Assembly: GCA_033807775.1 (NCBI GenBank)
Contig: CM066322.1
Location: 23,466,501-23,530,500 of the forward strand
Source: Saussurea involucrata
Taxonomy: Eukaryota; Streptophyta; Magnoliopsida; Asterales; Asteraceae
Direction: 5' to 3'
DNA: 64,000 nt
Below, in pieces: positions 43,701 to 53,087 of the stretch (position 1 is the first letter of the stretch; each line of letters starts with the position of its first letter). Position numbers and translations under genes: made by a program. The notes beneath the pieces are model-generated. The model was not told where the DNA came from and did no database searches. It saw nothing but the letters and a program-made list of their open reading frames with translations.

Positions 43701-44869
43701 CTGGAAGTTTGTTTAGAGACAAACCCATCAGCCTTATGTGTCATGTGATTACAACATCCAAAGTCAAATAGCCAAGGGTTACCTAATGTAGTGACATTGC
43801 ATTGAGAATTCATACCCATAGAACCTGTCATGATTTGCTCCATGAGCTCTTGATTTCGGCGCATGAGTTCCATGAGGTCAGGTGTAGAGTGGTTGTTGTG
43901 TTGTGCCATAGGTGTTAGTGAAAGGGAGTCCTGAGTGATGGAGCCAACAATTGGTTGAGGCCTGGACTGTTGCCTTTGATTACCAGAGTTCTTTGGATAT
44001 GGATATGGGCATTTGGAGCAGTCAGACGCATAGTGACGTGGCTGTGTGATCCCACACCAACGACATTTTCTAGTTGGGCAGTTGAGGAGAAGATGGGAAG
44101 TAGAGTGACAAAAGGTACATTCACTATTGTTCCCCTTGCCCGCAGATTTTGACTGGTCATGGTTGCCCCATTTACCTTTTGGTTTCCCTGAGCTGGGAGT
44201 GTAGAGCACAGTGTCTGATGGTAGTGGAAACCGCTGTTGAAGATGAGTTTCTTCACTTAGCAGTTCAGTGATGGCTTGTTCAAGGGTAGGCAAAGGATGT
44301 CGATGTAGAAGCGAGGCTCGAACGACTTCAAAGCGATCAGTGAGACCCATGAGGATAGTAATCAGATGCAATTGGCTGAAGTAAGCAGTAAACTTCCGAG
44401 CAGTTTCATCAAAGACTTGAGGTGCACCCAGACTCAGATGATCTCTAAGAGCTTGCATCTCAGAGATGTAGGAGTTGACAGACTGATCAGGCAGTTGCCT
44501 TTTGTTCTGGAATGTAGTCCACAGCTGATATTGATGAGATAAGCAGGTAGAAGTGTACCTGTTTGCAAGGAAATCCCATAGTCCTTTTGCTGTGGTATAG
44601 CCGAGGAATTGCTGATTGATCTCAGTAGTGGTAGAAGCGTTTATGAAGCCGAGGATGCGAGCATTGGCGATATCCCAATCATTCATACGTTTTGCGAAGT
44701 CAGTTGCACTTTCTCCTTCCTTTTGAACAGGAGCGGTAGATATACCAGTGACATAGGTATAAAGCCCATGAGACTTAAGGATAATGGAGATGTGGTGTTG
44801 CCAAATGACATAGTCGTTCCCATTGAGAACAACTGAGATGGGATTGGAGTGACCGGAATTGAGAGCCAT
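40712..44869 (-). CDS. Copia gag-pol polyprotein, C-terminally truncated
   Basis: The frame opens MALNSGHSNPISVVLNGNDY and stays open for 1385 residues. Seen in order: capsid (UBN2-type), zinc knuckle CTFCHSTSHLLLNC near residue 247, protease region near 366, integrase HSDVWGPAPHPSIGG near 557, SPQNGRAERKHRH, reverse transcriptase with LYQMDVKNAFLNGDL and YVDDMIITS near 1094, and RNase H with SWRSKKQSLTARSSTEAEY. The protease active site reads LFDFGCCNHMT, where the family has D-S/T-G; this Phe would inactivate cleavage. After HFTRQHVLRKTVKL the usual LADxFTKA segment is missing and the frame ends within 12 residues. The copy is therefore probably non-autonomous despite the long frame. Confidence 0.92.
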   Translation of the reverse strand: MALNSGHSNPISVVLNGNDYVIWQHHISIILKSHGLYTYVTGISTAPVQKEGESATDFAKRMNDWDIANARILGFINASTTTEINQQFLGYTTAKGLWDFLANRYTSTCLSHQYQLWTTFQNKRQLPDQSVNSYISEMQALRDHLSLGAPQVFDETARKFTAYFSQLHLITILMGLTDRFEVVRASLLHRHPLPTLEQAITELLSEETHLQQRFPLPSDTVLYTPSSGKPKGKWGNHDQSKSAGKGNNSECTFCHSTSHLLLNCPTRKCRWCGITQPRHYASDCSKCPYPYPKNSGNQRQQSRPQPIVGSITQDSLSLTPMAQHNNHSTPDLMELMRRNQELMEQIMTGSMGMNSQCNVTTLGNPWLFDFGCCNHMTHKADGFVSKQTSSMFSSVRTADATRLPVSFSGTVSTPDIQIPDVLHIPNLSVNLISITQLMEAGLIVLFHSSGCVVQDPKTKQILGVGRKVGRMVEVVYPRLPFPSSNFVVSVSSTPSFELWHARLGHLSLARIKVLASSGMLGNTSSGNVSCLSCQLGKHHDLPFQTNDFKSASAFDLIHSDVWGPAPHPSIGGARYFVIVIDDHTRFTWIYLKKNRSELPKLYITFARMILTQFSKPIKVLRADNAMEYKESSLLSFLQSQGTLSQYSCPKTSPQNGRAERKHRHILDTVRTLLISAKCPERFWGEAAFTAVYTINRHPTPILNQKSPYEILYGVSPPYELLKVWGCACFVQLQPHEHTKLEPRSRLCCFLGYGIEHKGYRCWDPVSKRLRISRHVTFWEHLPFSKVSKFQDTITPSTSFFTDTSISMDLLQLDPILSSSSDPPSSASSEPPSVSSEQSSVPSMPADHDQSSAPTPRTTSEPSTESLDPSSSQPQDEVRRSDRVRQVHTHLRDYHCYATLLSTHEPTSYKEAASNPVWQQAMTEELQALDKANTWEFVPLPSGKSPIGCKWVFKIKTKSDGSIDRYKTRLVAKGFNQEYGIDYEETFAPVARVTSVRSLLAIAATKKWPLYQMDVKNAFLNGDLEEEVYMRLPPGVTSRQGNVCRLRKALYGLKQAPRAWFEKFSNTVISLGFSPSNYDSGLFTRTTAAGTILLLLYVDDMIITSSDSTGIIHLKKSLSSCFEMKDLGKLHYFLGLEVLSDSSGIYLCQAKYISDLLSKAGITDNKVASTPIEQNLHLAPNARTTLKDPTRYRQLVGSLVYLTVSRPDLAYAVHIVSQFMAAPCSDHYVPVLRILRYLKGTMFHGLHFSSTSSLQLRAFSDADWDGDITDRRSTTCYCFFLGNSLISWRSKKQSLTARSSTEAEYRVLADTTQELVWLRWLLSDMGAHQFSPTPLWCDNTSAIQIAHNDVFHERTKHIEIDCHFTRQHVLRKTVKLFSISTIDHLP

Positions 44870-44921
44870 TCGAAAAGGTTTAGTTGAATCGAGTTTTCAA
44901 AAACAGGTCGGTTTTGGAGCT

Positions 44922-45236
44922 GAAGTCGCAATGGTCAGTTGCGATATGGAGGTAAGTCGCAATGGTCAGTTGCGATATGAGGCTGAAGTCGCAATTAAGG
45001 TGAATTCGCAAGTGAAGGTTGCGATATGGAGCTGAAGTCGCAATGGTCAGTTGCGATATGAGGCTGAAGTCGCAAGTGAAGGTTGCGATATGGAGCTGAA
45101 GTCGCAATGGTCAGTTGCGATTTGGAGCTGAAGTCGCAATGGTCAGTTGCGATTTGAGGTGAAGTCGCAAATGAAGGTTGCGACAATGATGAGTGTGTGA
45201 GTTGCGACAATTACGAGTGTGTGAGTTGCGACAAAT
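44922..45236. repeat. Hairpin-unit tandem array in the copia leader
   Basis: About ten units of 30-33 bp carry GAAGTCGCAATGGTCAG followed by TTGCGATATGGAGC-type sequence. Each unit folds as TCGCAA-N7-TTGCGA. Units with TGGTCAG and with GTGAAGG in the loop alternate. The array lies between the primer site and the gag start, flanked by a loose direct repeat (TTTTCAAAAACAGGTCGG near 44894 and TTTTCAAAACAGATCGG near 45255). Confidence 0.88.
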
Positions 45237-45469
45237 ATGAATTTATGATGTTCTTGAGTCGGATTTTCAAAACAGATCGGTTTAGGCTGAAATTTGGTAC
45301 GATGGTTCGTGATGATATTCTGAACAATTTTAAAACTTGGAATTTCGTCAAAAAAACAACAGAAAGTGGATTTTCGAGGCAAAAACGACTGCAGCAAAAT
45401 AAGGAAAATAAAATCGAGAATGCAGATCTGAAAGATGGTTGAGGATGCTTACCTAGAGCTCTGATACCA

Positions 45470-45669
45470 TGTTAAAATTGGAGAGTCGATTGATAGAGAG
45501 ACACACGAGATGGCTGAATTACGGCCGGCTTGCATATATTGAGAGAGTGTTTACAAATGAAGTGTCTAACCTAATAATGAAACCCTAAGAGACTATTTAT
45601 ACAGATAGAGGTTACACATAATTACAGAAAAGACTCTGAACTATACACATTGACATTTATACTCTAACA
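45470..45669 (-). repeat. 5' LTR of the truncated copia
   Basis: TGTTAAAATTGG...ACTCTAACA, 200 bp, with the primer-site complement GCTCTGATACCA immediately to its left (45458-45469). Confidence 0.9.
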
Positions 45670-46197
45670 ATACATATCATATTTATTAACAAATATGACT
45701 TGACATGTTAGTTAATAAGTTTATTAAATTAATTATAAATTTTCTAAAAAAATGTAAAACACAGCGTATGTCGCTAACATTTTCAAAAAAGATTAAAAAT
45801 GCTCATTTTTAAGAGAGAAAATAAGAAGGGTTGCGTCTTCTTTTATGAAAATATATTATCTATTCTCCTTTATAAAAAGAATAAGAAAACCGTTTTTCAA
45901 CAATTTCACTTTCTAAATTCAGTTTTCCAAGAGTAGTTTTTTTCAACACCGCGAGAGACAGATATTTTCAAGGCCGCTACTTCTTCTCCCCATTTTCTGC
46001 AACCCACGACCTACATTCAGTTCCCTACTCCAGACTCACACGGCCTCCCCCTCCCCTCTTCACCATCCCTCAATTCCTGCTCTTCGGGACCTCCCTGGTT
46101 ATTCAAATCATTTCAAAGTGTTTCATCTCTCGCGTCAACAGTCGTTGATTCGATTTCAAAACCCCAAACCAGAACCCTAAATCAGTTCTCATCAGGA
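45670..46197. other. Spacer and probable promoter of a broken gene
   Basis: AT-rich at first, then a CT-rich leader-like zone (45990-46100) before the ATG at 46198. No further feature is seen. Confidence 0.4.
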
Positions 46198-46368
46198 ATG
46201 TCAAAGACGACAAGGACCAAGGGTTTGAGTGGAGAGGAACAAGGGGGATTAGAACAGACATTGGCGTGTGCTTTGTCCAATGGGAAAGAAGCTACGGTGA
46301 TTGAATTCTACTCTCCAAAGTGCAGTCTTTACCCTTTGAACCCTTTGAACGATTTATTTATTTTTTGA
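46198..46368 (+). pseudogene. Thioredoxin-like protein, first exon fragment
   Basis: The frame begins MSKTTRTKGLSGEEQ and contains ATVIEFYSPKCSL, resembling the FYSPKCxLC start of a plant thioredoxin-fold protein. The conserved continuation after SPKC is replaced by a short unrelated tail (YPLNPLNDLFIF) and a stop. The second Cys of the expected motif is Tyr. The remaining thioredoxin fold is not found nearby, so the gene is truncated. Confidence 0.6.
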
Positions 46369-47155
46369 ATAGCTCTATCAAAAGTTTATTGTTGGCAAAA
46401 TCAAAACTAGTCAACCAAACTCAAGCTACTGAAGAAAAATTGAATCAAGAGAGGAAACCAAATGAACTTCAAAGTTATATCAATCGATTATAAATTGTAT
46501 CTAAATTCTATCGCCGCTATCTCCTATGTCTCTTCTTTTATTCCCCCCTCTCCGTGGCAAATCAGGTAAGGCATATTTTATGTGTTCTAATTCTGTTCCT
46601 TTCATGCTTATTTTCGTTTTCGTTATTTTACAGGAAAAAGAGTTTGCGTTTATGACACTGTGTGCTTAGAATAGACCGATTGTGAGTTTTATGAGAGCTT
46701 TGATACATATTTGTGATTGCGAGTAGTAACTAATTCTATTTTGTGTTGGTTTTTAGGGTACTATTCGGCATACCCATTGTAATGTACTTGTGGATCAGAT
46801 TGTTTTGTCGATTGATGATTTGCAAGAGTTTGTGCATCCGCTATCTTACAGGTAAGTTGTGAAGTTTTATAGACCATGGTGTTTATAACAAATAGTTGAT
46901 GACAAAGTCGAGACCTCCTTGTTAAGTAATTATCATTCATGAGAGGTCCAATTTAAACTACTAAGATGTACGCAAGGATTTGGCTTTATATAGTGGATCA
47001 CGAAGGTTACTACTCATGGTAATCCGTAAATTTGTGTCACTGTTTTAAATGTCTGACATGTCTAGTTTTTTGCCTGAAACTGGTTCTTGCTAACAGGCTT
47101 TTCATTTTTGCAACTCCCTAATTGTTTCTATATCAATATTTTCAAAAGCTTGCTC
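46369..47155 (+). pseudogene. Possible exons of an unrecognised gene
   Basis: A charged stretch (46372-46494) reads AKSKLVNQTQATEEKLNQE, coiled-coil-like. At 46757-46851 an exon-like block bounded by TTTTAG and GTAAGT reads RHTHCNVLVDQIVLSIDDL, then QEFVHPLSYR. It may join further exons at 47638. I do not recognise the protein. Confidence 0.35.
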
Positions 47156-47418
47156 ACCAAATAATGTTACTCACATGATAGCAATTGAATTGCTTGGTGA
47201 TATTAGCCACAGTCTGAAAGATGTCCTGCTCATTGTTCTTTTCTATTTTTCAGTTTTAGATGTTATATGAGTAATTTTTTTGCAATATTATACCAAATAA
47301 TGTTACTCACATGATAGCAATTGAATTGCTTGGTGATATTAGCCGCAGTCTGAAAGATGTCCTTCTGATGGTTCTTTTCTGTTTTCAGTTTTAGATGTTA
47401 TATGAGTAATTTTAAGAG
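47156..47418 (+). repeat. 136-bp tandem duplication
   Basis: ACCAAATAATGTTACTCACA starts at 47156 and again at 47292, with a few base differences between copies. It lies in an intron-like region between the two exon-like blocks. Confidence 0.92.
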
Positions 47419-47637
47419 GGAATATATGTGCTAAATGCTTATGTTTAACTTTCAGTGGCTTGAATAACCTCTTATCCTTATCTTACAAATTAAAAACACA
47501 TACATGTCATGAAGTTTTATGTGGTTATCAAATTTTAATTTCATTTTAAAGAATTCATATCAATCTGAAATTACCTATGTTTCTTAATATTCAAACAGAG
47601 TGATTAGCATACAATCTAACTTCTATTTTGTGATTAG

Positions 47638-47853
47638 GGAGACCAGATTTGCGAACAACCATTGAACTCATCAACCACTTTACAATAATGCTAAAGATAC
47701 TAACATCAGCTCCAGCGGATGAACCAACTAATTATGTCTCCATATGGTTTAAGGTGATTTCAGCCTGTTTTCAAGAGCTCAAACATGGAACCTGGATTTG
47801 GAAGCGATCAGTAGAAAAGAATGTTCATCGTGAAATACTCTCTAAACGTCAAG
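47638..47853 (+). pseudogene. Exon-like block of an unrecognised gene
   Basis: Between an acceptor GATTAG and a donor GTACTG the frame is open for 72 codons: RPDLRTTIELINHFTIMLK, then APADEPTNYVSIWFKVIS, CFQELKHGTWIW and KNVHREILSKRQ. It looks like conserved helical coding sequence, but I cannot name the family. Phase does not fit direct joining to 46757-46851, so another exon is missing or lost. The Tork-like copia begins about 500 bases downstream and may have split the gene. Confidence 0.4.
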
Positions 47854-48378
47854 GTACTGTGCTATAATGATTATGTTGCTTGTGATAATAAGTGTGCCTT
47901 TTCAGATCAAATGGATTGCCTTGTAACTTCAATAATGACATGGATTTGTTGTTGTAGAATTTATTAGTAAACTCAAGTTTTTTATAAAATGTTTAAAGAA
48001 TTCAGATTAGCATCAAGTTGAAACTTGACCTGCAGGCATAAAAAATCAAACCTGGCCAATTTCTTTTATCTGGAACACTGTGTTCATGGTGGCATTATAA
48101 ATTTACTTGTCAATCTATATGTGTTCTGTAGTGGCTCATTTTGAGTTTATAAGTGCAATGGTTGTAAGCCCTAAACCCTATTGTTGTAACAACCCTTAAC
48201 CCATATACACGACATATCACCCAAATAACACAAATAGATATAACAAACAAACTTCACTTTACATGTACGATCCAGTAGTCTTTTACAATTAGAAAGAACA
48301 ACACTTGAAATACAATCCTTGAGCTATTTGCATCCATAACATTTAACATTCCATTACAACTACTAAATAAGTCAAAAG
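47854..48378. other. Spacer up to the Tork-like copia
   Basis: No feature recognised. The last bases GTCAAAAG are the left flank of the retrotransposon. Confidence 0.35.
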
Positions 48379-49475
48379 TGTTGGACAACCTAAGGGGGGG
48401 GGGGTAAGGTTGTATTTAAGAACTTTTACTTTCAAAAATCTTTTTATAAATAAATACAGTATAAATAAAAGCAGAGTATAAGTATAAATAAATATACAAC
48501 AATTATATAAACAGATATAATTAAATGCACAGCGGAAATATAAAGAAATAAAGGAAAGAGATAAATGATACCGACACCAAGATTTAGTGATTTACCAACC
48601 GGGTAAACCACCAGCCGAGACACTTCCCGACACAATCCAATATAAGTATTCTTTACGGTAGAATACAAACCAAGTACAAAAGAAACGTAACTGATTCTCT
48701 AGCTTTTGCTTATGAGATATAATGGATCACACACCCGTTATTCAAACACTTACAAGAGGTGTATAATTTTAATATGGTAATCACTCTTGTATAATATTTA
48801 TCACTTGGATATTTTTAGAGAGTTTGATCACTTGAGTTGTGTTGCTGATTCAACTAATCGAGAGATTTTAATCTGCTTATTTAACTCAAGGTTTCTTACT
48901 CAAAAAAAAGTTTTATAAAAATTAATAAGTGATGAGAGGAAGAAAGATTTCAGCAGAGTAATATCAAATGCTGAAATGGATTTTGGTGTATTTAAGGCTC
49001 TCGTCCCCTGCATGTATTTATAGGAGAAATTTTTGCAAACACTTTGAAGTATCAACCAATCAGGGAGCCACAACAAAGCCTACATCTTCACTTTTGAGTT
49101 GTTGCACAGCTAATGAGATGAGAAGGATGGTTGACCTTGAGAGTTGAACCTAGCTTCCAAAAACTTTCATAATATATTAATAAAACTTAATACCTTTAAT
49201 TAAAATCAGTATTGGGTTTTAGAAATATCCAAGTAGTATATTATTTTAGGGTGTTTATCATTATTAAATATACACAATAATGACGACGTAAAACTACCGT
49301 CTTGAACCCTTCAGATAAAATCTTCGTGTTCTTCAAGAACTGTACACTTGGATAAAATATTAGAAAACAAAGAATGCGGTGTGTTTTGTAATCATCAAAA
49401 TAAATATGGAGATGTGATTTTATGTGTACCAAAAATATATCACAATATTAAAAGCTGGGTACACTTGCACCAACA
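48379..49475 (-). repeat. 3' LTR of the Tork-like copia
   Basis: TGTTGGACAACCTAAGG...CACCAACA. It opens with an 11-G run about 17 bases from the edge. The 5' copy has 16 Gs. Confidence 0.92.
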
Positions 49476-49637
49476 ATCTCCCCCTTTTTGATGATGACAA
49501 ACACAACGCTAAACAAGAGAGCATACTCGGTTTCTCTCCCCCTTTTGTCAAAGCAAAAAGGGTTAGGAAAGACGCTATGCTCCCCCTTGAAAGATGCTCC
49601 CCCTCAAAATATGAAGTATTTGAGAGTTAGCATTTTC
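49476..49637 (-). promoter_or_regulatory. Purine-tract region with four PPT-like runs
   Basis: On the minus strand, AAAAAGGGGGAGA lies immediately before the 3' LTR, the normal plus-strand primer position. Three more purine runs (AAAAGGGGGAGA, AAGGGGGAGC, GAGGGGGAGC) occur within the next 130 bases. Only the LTR-adjacent tract is needed for reverse transcription; the others may be secondary primers or decayed copies. Confidence 0.7.
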
Positions 49638-52600
49638 TCAAGGGTTATACTCAAGCATGCCTAAACCAAGTCTTAATTTAAAGAAAGCCTTTTTGTTAAG
49701 AGCTTTAGTAAAAATATCGGCCAAATTATCTTCCGAATCAACCTTTTCAAGCACGATTTGGCCTTTTTGAACATTATCTCGTAAAAAGTGATGTCTCAAT
49801 TCAATATGTTTGGTACGAGAATGTAACACGGGATTTTTGCTTAAGTTAATGGCACTTGAGTTATCACACATAATTGGAATTTTGGTTAGGTGTACCTCAA
49901 AATCGGTAAGTGTGTGTTTCATCCAAAGGACTTGAGCACATGCTCTTGCGGCGGCTACATATTCCGCTTCGGTGGTAGACAAAGCTACGGATTGTTGTTT
50001 CTTAGAGAACCAAGATACAAGTGAGAGACCTATAAAGGCACATACCCCACTAGTACTTTTTCGGTCAACAATAGATCCACCAAGATCGGAATCGGTGAAA
50101 CACGTTACTTCTAACTCGGGTTTCTTTGCATACCATAAGCCAAGATTAGTAGTACCTCGTAAATATCGAAAAATACGCTTGACAGCTTCATAGTGAGTTT
50201 GTTTAGGTGAAGATTGAAAACGAGCACATAAACATACACTAAACATAATATCAGGTCTACTAGCAGTTAAATATAATAAACTACCAATCATACCACGATA
50301 AATCTTTTCATTAAAATCGTTTCCCTCCTCGTCACGAGATAATTGTAAGTTTGTGGTCATTGGAGTTTCAACGGGTTTGACATTTTCAAAGTTAAACTTT
50401 TTCAACATATCTTTACAATATTTAGATTGACTAATAAAAATACCAGTTTCACATTGTTTGATTTGCAATCCTAAGAAGTATTTTAACTCTCCCATCATGC
50501 TCATTTCAAACTCGCTTGTCATTTTCGCAGAAAATTCATTACACAGTTTTTCATTAGTGGAACCAAAAATAATATCATCAACATATACTTGCACAACTAC
50601 AATATCATTTTGATCATATTTCACAAATAAAGTATTATCTATTTTACCCATAATATAACCACTTACAATTAAAAAGGTTTTTAATCTATCATACCACGCA
50701 CGCGAAGCTTGCTTTAAACCATAAAGCGCCTTTTTCAATTTATAAACATGTGTCGGATTTTCAAAATTTTCAAAACCGGGAGGTTGAGAAACGTATACCT
50801 CCTCATTTATAATACCATTTAATAAAGCACTTTTAACATCCATTTGAAATAATTTAAAATCTTTAGCATTTGCAAAAGCGAGAAGCATTCGAATAGACTC
50901 CAACCTTGCAACCGGTGCAAAGGTTTCATCATAATCTATACCTTCTTGTTGATTGTACCCCTTGGCAACTAAACGTGCCTTGTTTCGTGTGACTCCACCG
51001 TTCTCGTCTACCTTGTTACGGAAGACCCATCTTGTGCCAATAATGGTTTGACTACTAGGGCAAGGAACTAAGTCCCACACATCATTTCTAGAAAATTGGT
51101 TTAACTCTTCTTGCATGGCCATTATCCAATCCTCATCTCCTAAAGCTTCATCTATGGTTTTAGGTTCTATGGTTGAGATAAAGGCATGGAAAGCACAATG
51201 GGTATGGATTTGTGATCTAGTTGTCCTTTGGTTTAGGTCACCTATAATTTGATCTACGGGATGGCCTCGAGCGGTTCTAAGGTTAGGATCATCTACACCT
51301 TGCGGAATAAAACACGGAGGGGCATCACTAGATTCAATATTATTTGTGGAAGGTTGGGTACCTAAATCCAAGGTACTAAGTTGTTGGGCTAAGACTTCTC
51401 CCTCACGGATATTGTCATTTGCTAAGGGTGCACTCGGTTTGGGAGGACTCTCGTCAAAGCTAACATTTAGGGATTCTTCTACAACCATGGTCTCCTTATT
51501 TAGGATTCTATAGGCTTTGCTATTCCAAGAATAACCTAGGAACACTCCCTCATAGGCTTTGGCATCGAATTTGGTTAGATAGGATTTGATGTTTAAAATG
51601 AAACATTTACATCCAAAAACTTTTAGGTGGGCTAAGGAAGGTTTTCTACCACGGTAAAGCTCATAGGGTGTCTTATTTAGGATACTTCTAATTAGGACAC
51701 GGTTAAGCACATAGGTCGCGGTAGCAACGACATCACACCAAAACTTTTGGGGAACTTGATGTTCGTTTAGCATGGTTCTACTCATTTCTTGTAACGTTCT
51801 ATTTTTCCTTTCAACAACCCCGTTAGATTGAGGTGTTCGAGGAGCCGAAAAATTATGAGTTATACCATGTTTATCACAAAAGGCACCAAATTGGACATCA
51901 TTATCGAATTCACGTCCATGGTCCGTACGTATGGAAACAATCGTACAACCTTGTTGGTTTTGAATTCGTTTTCCCAAAATTTTTAACTTTTCAAAAGCCT
52001 CATTTTTATGTCTCAAAAATAAAGTCCAAGTATAACGGGAATAATCATCCACAATAACCAAAGTGTAAAAATTTCCTCCAAAACTTTGAATCGCCATAGG
52101 GCCAAAAAGATCCATATGTAAAAGTTCTAAAACTCTTTGAGTTGAAATCACATTTTTTGATTTATGAGAAACGTGATGTTGTTTGCCGACACGACAAGCA
52201 TCACAAAAATGATTATCAAACTTTAATTTTGGAAGGTCACTCACAAGCTCCTTATTTTTTAAGTTTTGAATTAATCTAAGATTAGCGTGACCCAAACGTC
52301 TATGCCATAAAGTAGAATTATCATAAAGGGACGATAAACAAACATTTTTATTTACAAGAGTTTTACAAATGTATAAATTTCCTTTTACAAGACCCGTTAA
52401 AAAAACTTTGCCATTTTTCAAGATTTTACAAGAATCTTCTTCGAAGATAACGATTATACCATTTTTACAAAGTTGACGAACACTTAGCAAGTTAAATTTT
52501 AAATTATCAACATGATTAACATCAAGAAATTTAACATTATTGCAAGAAACTGTACCTCTTCCAATTATCTTTCCTTTGGAATTTCCTCCAAAAATTACCT

Positions 52601-52688
52601 GTCCACCATCACATGACTCATGTGATGAAAAGAGATTGCTATTTCCGGTCATGTGACGTGTGCAACCACTATCGAGAATCCAGTCCAT
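49638..52688 (-). CDS. Copia pol polyprotein, 1016 residues
   Basis: Starts MDWILDSGCTRHMTGN, with the protease DSG intact but most of the sequence before it missing from this frame. It continues with GAG-pre-integrase LWHRRLGHANLRLI, integrase HMDLFGPMAIQSFGG and TPQSNGVVERKNR, and reverse transcriptase RLVAKGYNQQEGIDYDETFA, LFQMDVKSALLNG and YVDDIIFGS. RNase H follows with STTEAEYVAAARACAQ and LADIFTKALNKKAF. Stop at 49638. No frameshift is seen. Gag is a separate frame 400 bases upstream, so pol needs splicing, internal initiation or another route to be made. Confidence 0.95.
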   Translation of the reverse strand: MDWILDSGCTRHMTGNSNLFSSHESCDGGQVIFGGNSKGKIIGRGTVSCNNVKFLDVNHVDNLKFNLLSVRQLCKNGIIVIFEEDSCKILKNGKVFLTGLVKGNLYICKTLVNKNVCLSSLYDNSTLWHRRLGHANLRLIQNLKNKELVSDLPKLKFDNHFCDACRVGKQHHVSHKSKNVISTQRVLELLHMDLFGPMAIQSFGGNFYTLVIVDDYSRYTWTLFLRHKNEAFEKLKILGKRIQNQQGCTIVSIRTDHGREFDNDVQFGAFCDKHGITHNFSAPRTPQSNGVVERKNRTLQEMSRTMLNEHQVPQKFWCDVVATATYVLNRVLIRSILNKTPYELYRGRKPSLAHLKVFGCKCFILNIKSYLTKFDAKAYEGVFLGYSWNSKAYRILNKETMVVEESLNVSFDESPPKPSAPLANDNIREGEVLAQQLSTLDLGTQPSTNNIESSDAPPCFIPQGVDDPNLRTARGHPVDQIIGDLNQRTTRSQIHTHCAFHAFISTIEPKTIDEALGDEDWIMAMQEELNQFSRNDVWDLVPCPSSQTIIGTRWVFRNKVDENGGVTRNKARLVAKGYNQQEGIDYDETFAPVARLESIRMLLAFANAKDFKLFQMDVKSALLNGIINEEVYVSQPPGFENFENPTHVYKLKKALYGLKQASRAWYDRLKTFLIVSGYIMGKIDNTLFVKYDQNDIVVVQVYVDDIIFGSTNEKLCNEFSAKMTSEFEMSMMGELKYFLGLQIKQCETGIFISQSKYCKDMLKKFNFENVKPVETPMTTNLQLSRDEEGNDFNEKIYRGMIGSLLYLTASRPDIMFSVCLCARFQSSPKQTHYEAVKRIFRYLRGTTNLGLWYAKKPELEVTCFTDSDLGGSIVDRKSTSGVCAFIGLSLVSWFSKKQQSVALSTTEAEYVAAARACAQVLWMKHTLTDFEVHLTKIPIMCDNSSAINLSKNPVLHSRTKHIELRHHFLRDNVQKGQIVLEKVDSEDNLADIFTKALNKKAFFKLRLGLGMLEYNP

Positions 52689-53087
52689 ATCAAGGTTTAT
52701 CTACAATAATAAGGATGTAACTTTTATGGTCCCCATTTCTCGTGGGTCCTTCTTAATTAGTTTCAAGGTGACAACAACAAAAATATATAAAGGACTTAGA
52801 GTCTTTTATATATATAAGTAAGACAAAAGAATTGAATAGAATATATATAAATATATGTATGATATACGTATATATGAGGTATATATATATAAGTAAATAG
52901 AAAGTCAAACCTAATATATAAACAATAAAAAATTTAAACAAAACAAATATATATATATATATGTAGTAGCGTATGTATGTATATATAAACAAAAAGTACA
53001 TACAAAAGTATATTATTTATATATAATACATATAAGAAAATTTATTATATATATAATTAAAAAGAACTGCATATATATGTAACATAT
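52689..53087 (-). other. AT-rich spacer between gag and pol
   Basis: About 400 bases of TATATA-rich sequence with stops in all frames. A GTAAAT donor-like site (near 53162) in phase 0 inside the gag end and TTATTGTAG just before the pol start could define an intron that joins gag to pol in frame. This is a prediction only; the AT-rich composition resembles a plant intron as well as microsatellite expansion. Confidence 0.45.

Larger units (their letters stand above)
40688..45669 (-). mobile_element. 3'-truncated Ty1/copia retrotransposon
   Basis: The minus strand carries a 200-bp 5' LTR (45470-45669), a tRNA-iMet primer site, a hairpin-repeat leader and one 1385-residue frame. No 3' LTR or purine tract is present; homology stops at 40688 against a duplicated flanking sequence. 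A TATTTATA box in the LTR (45594-45601) reads TATAAATA on the minus strand. Confidence 0.9.
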
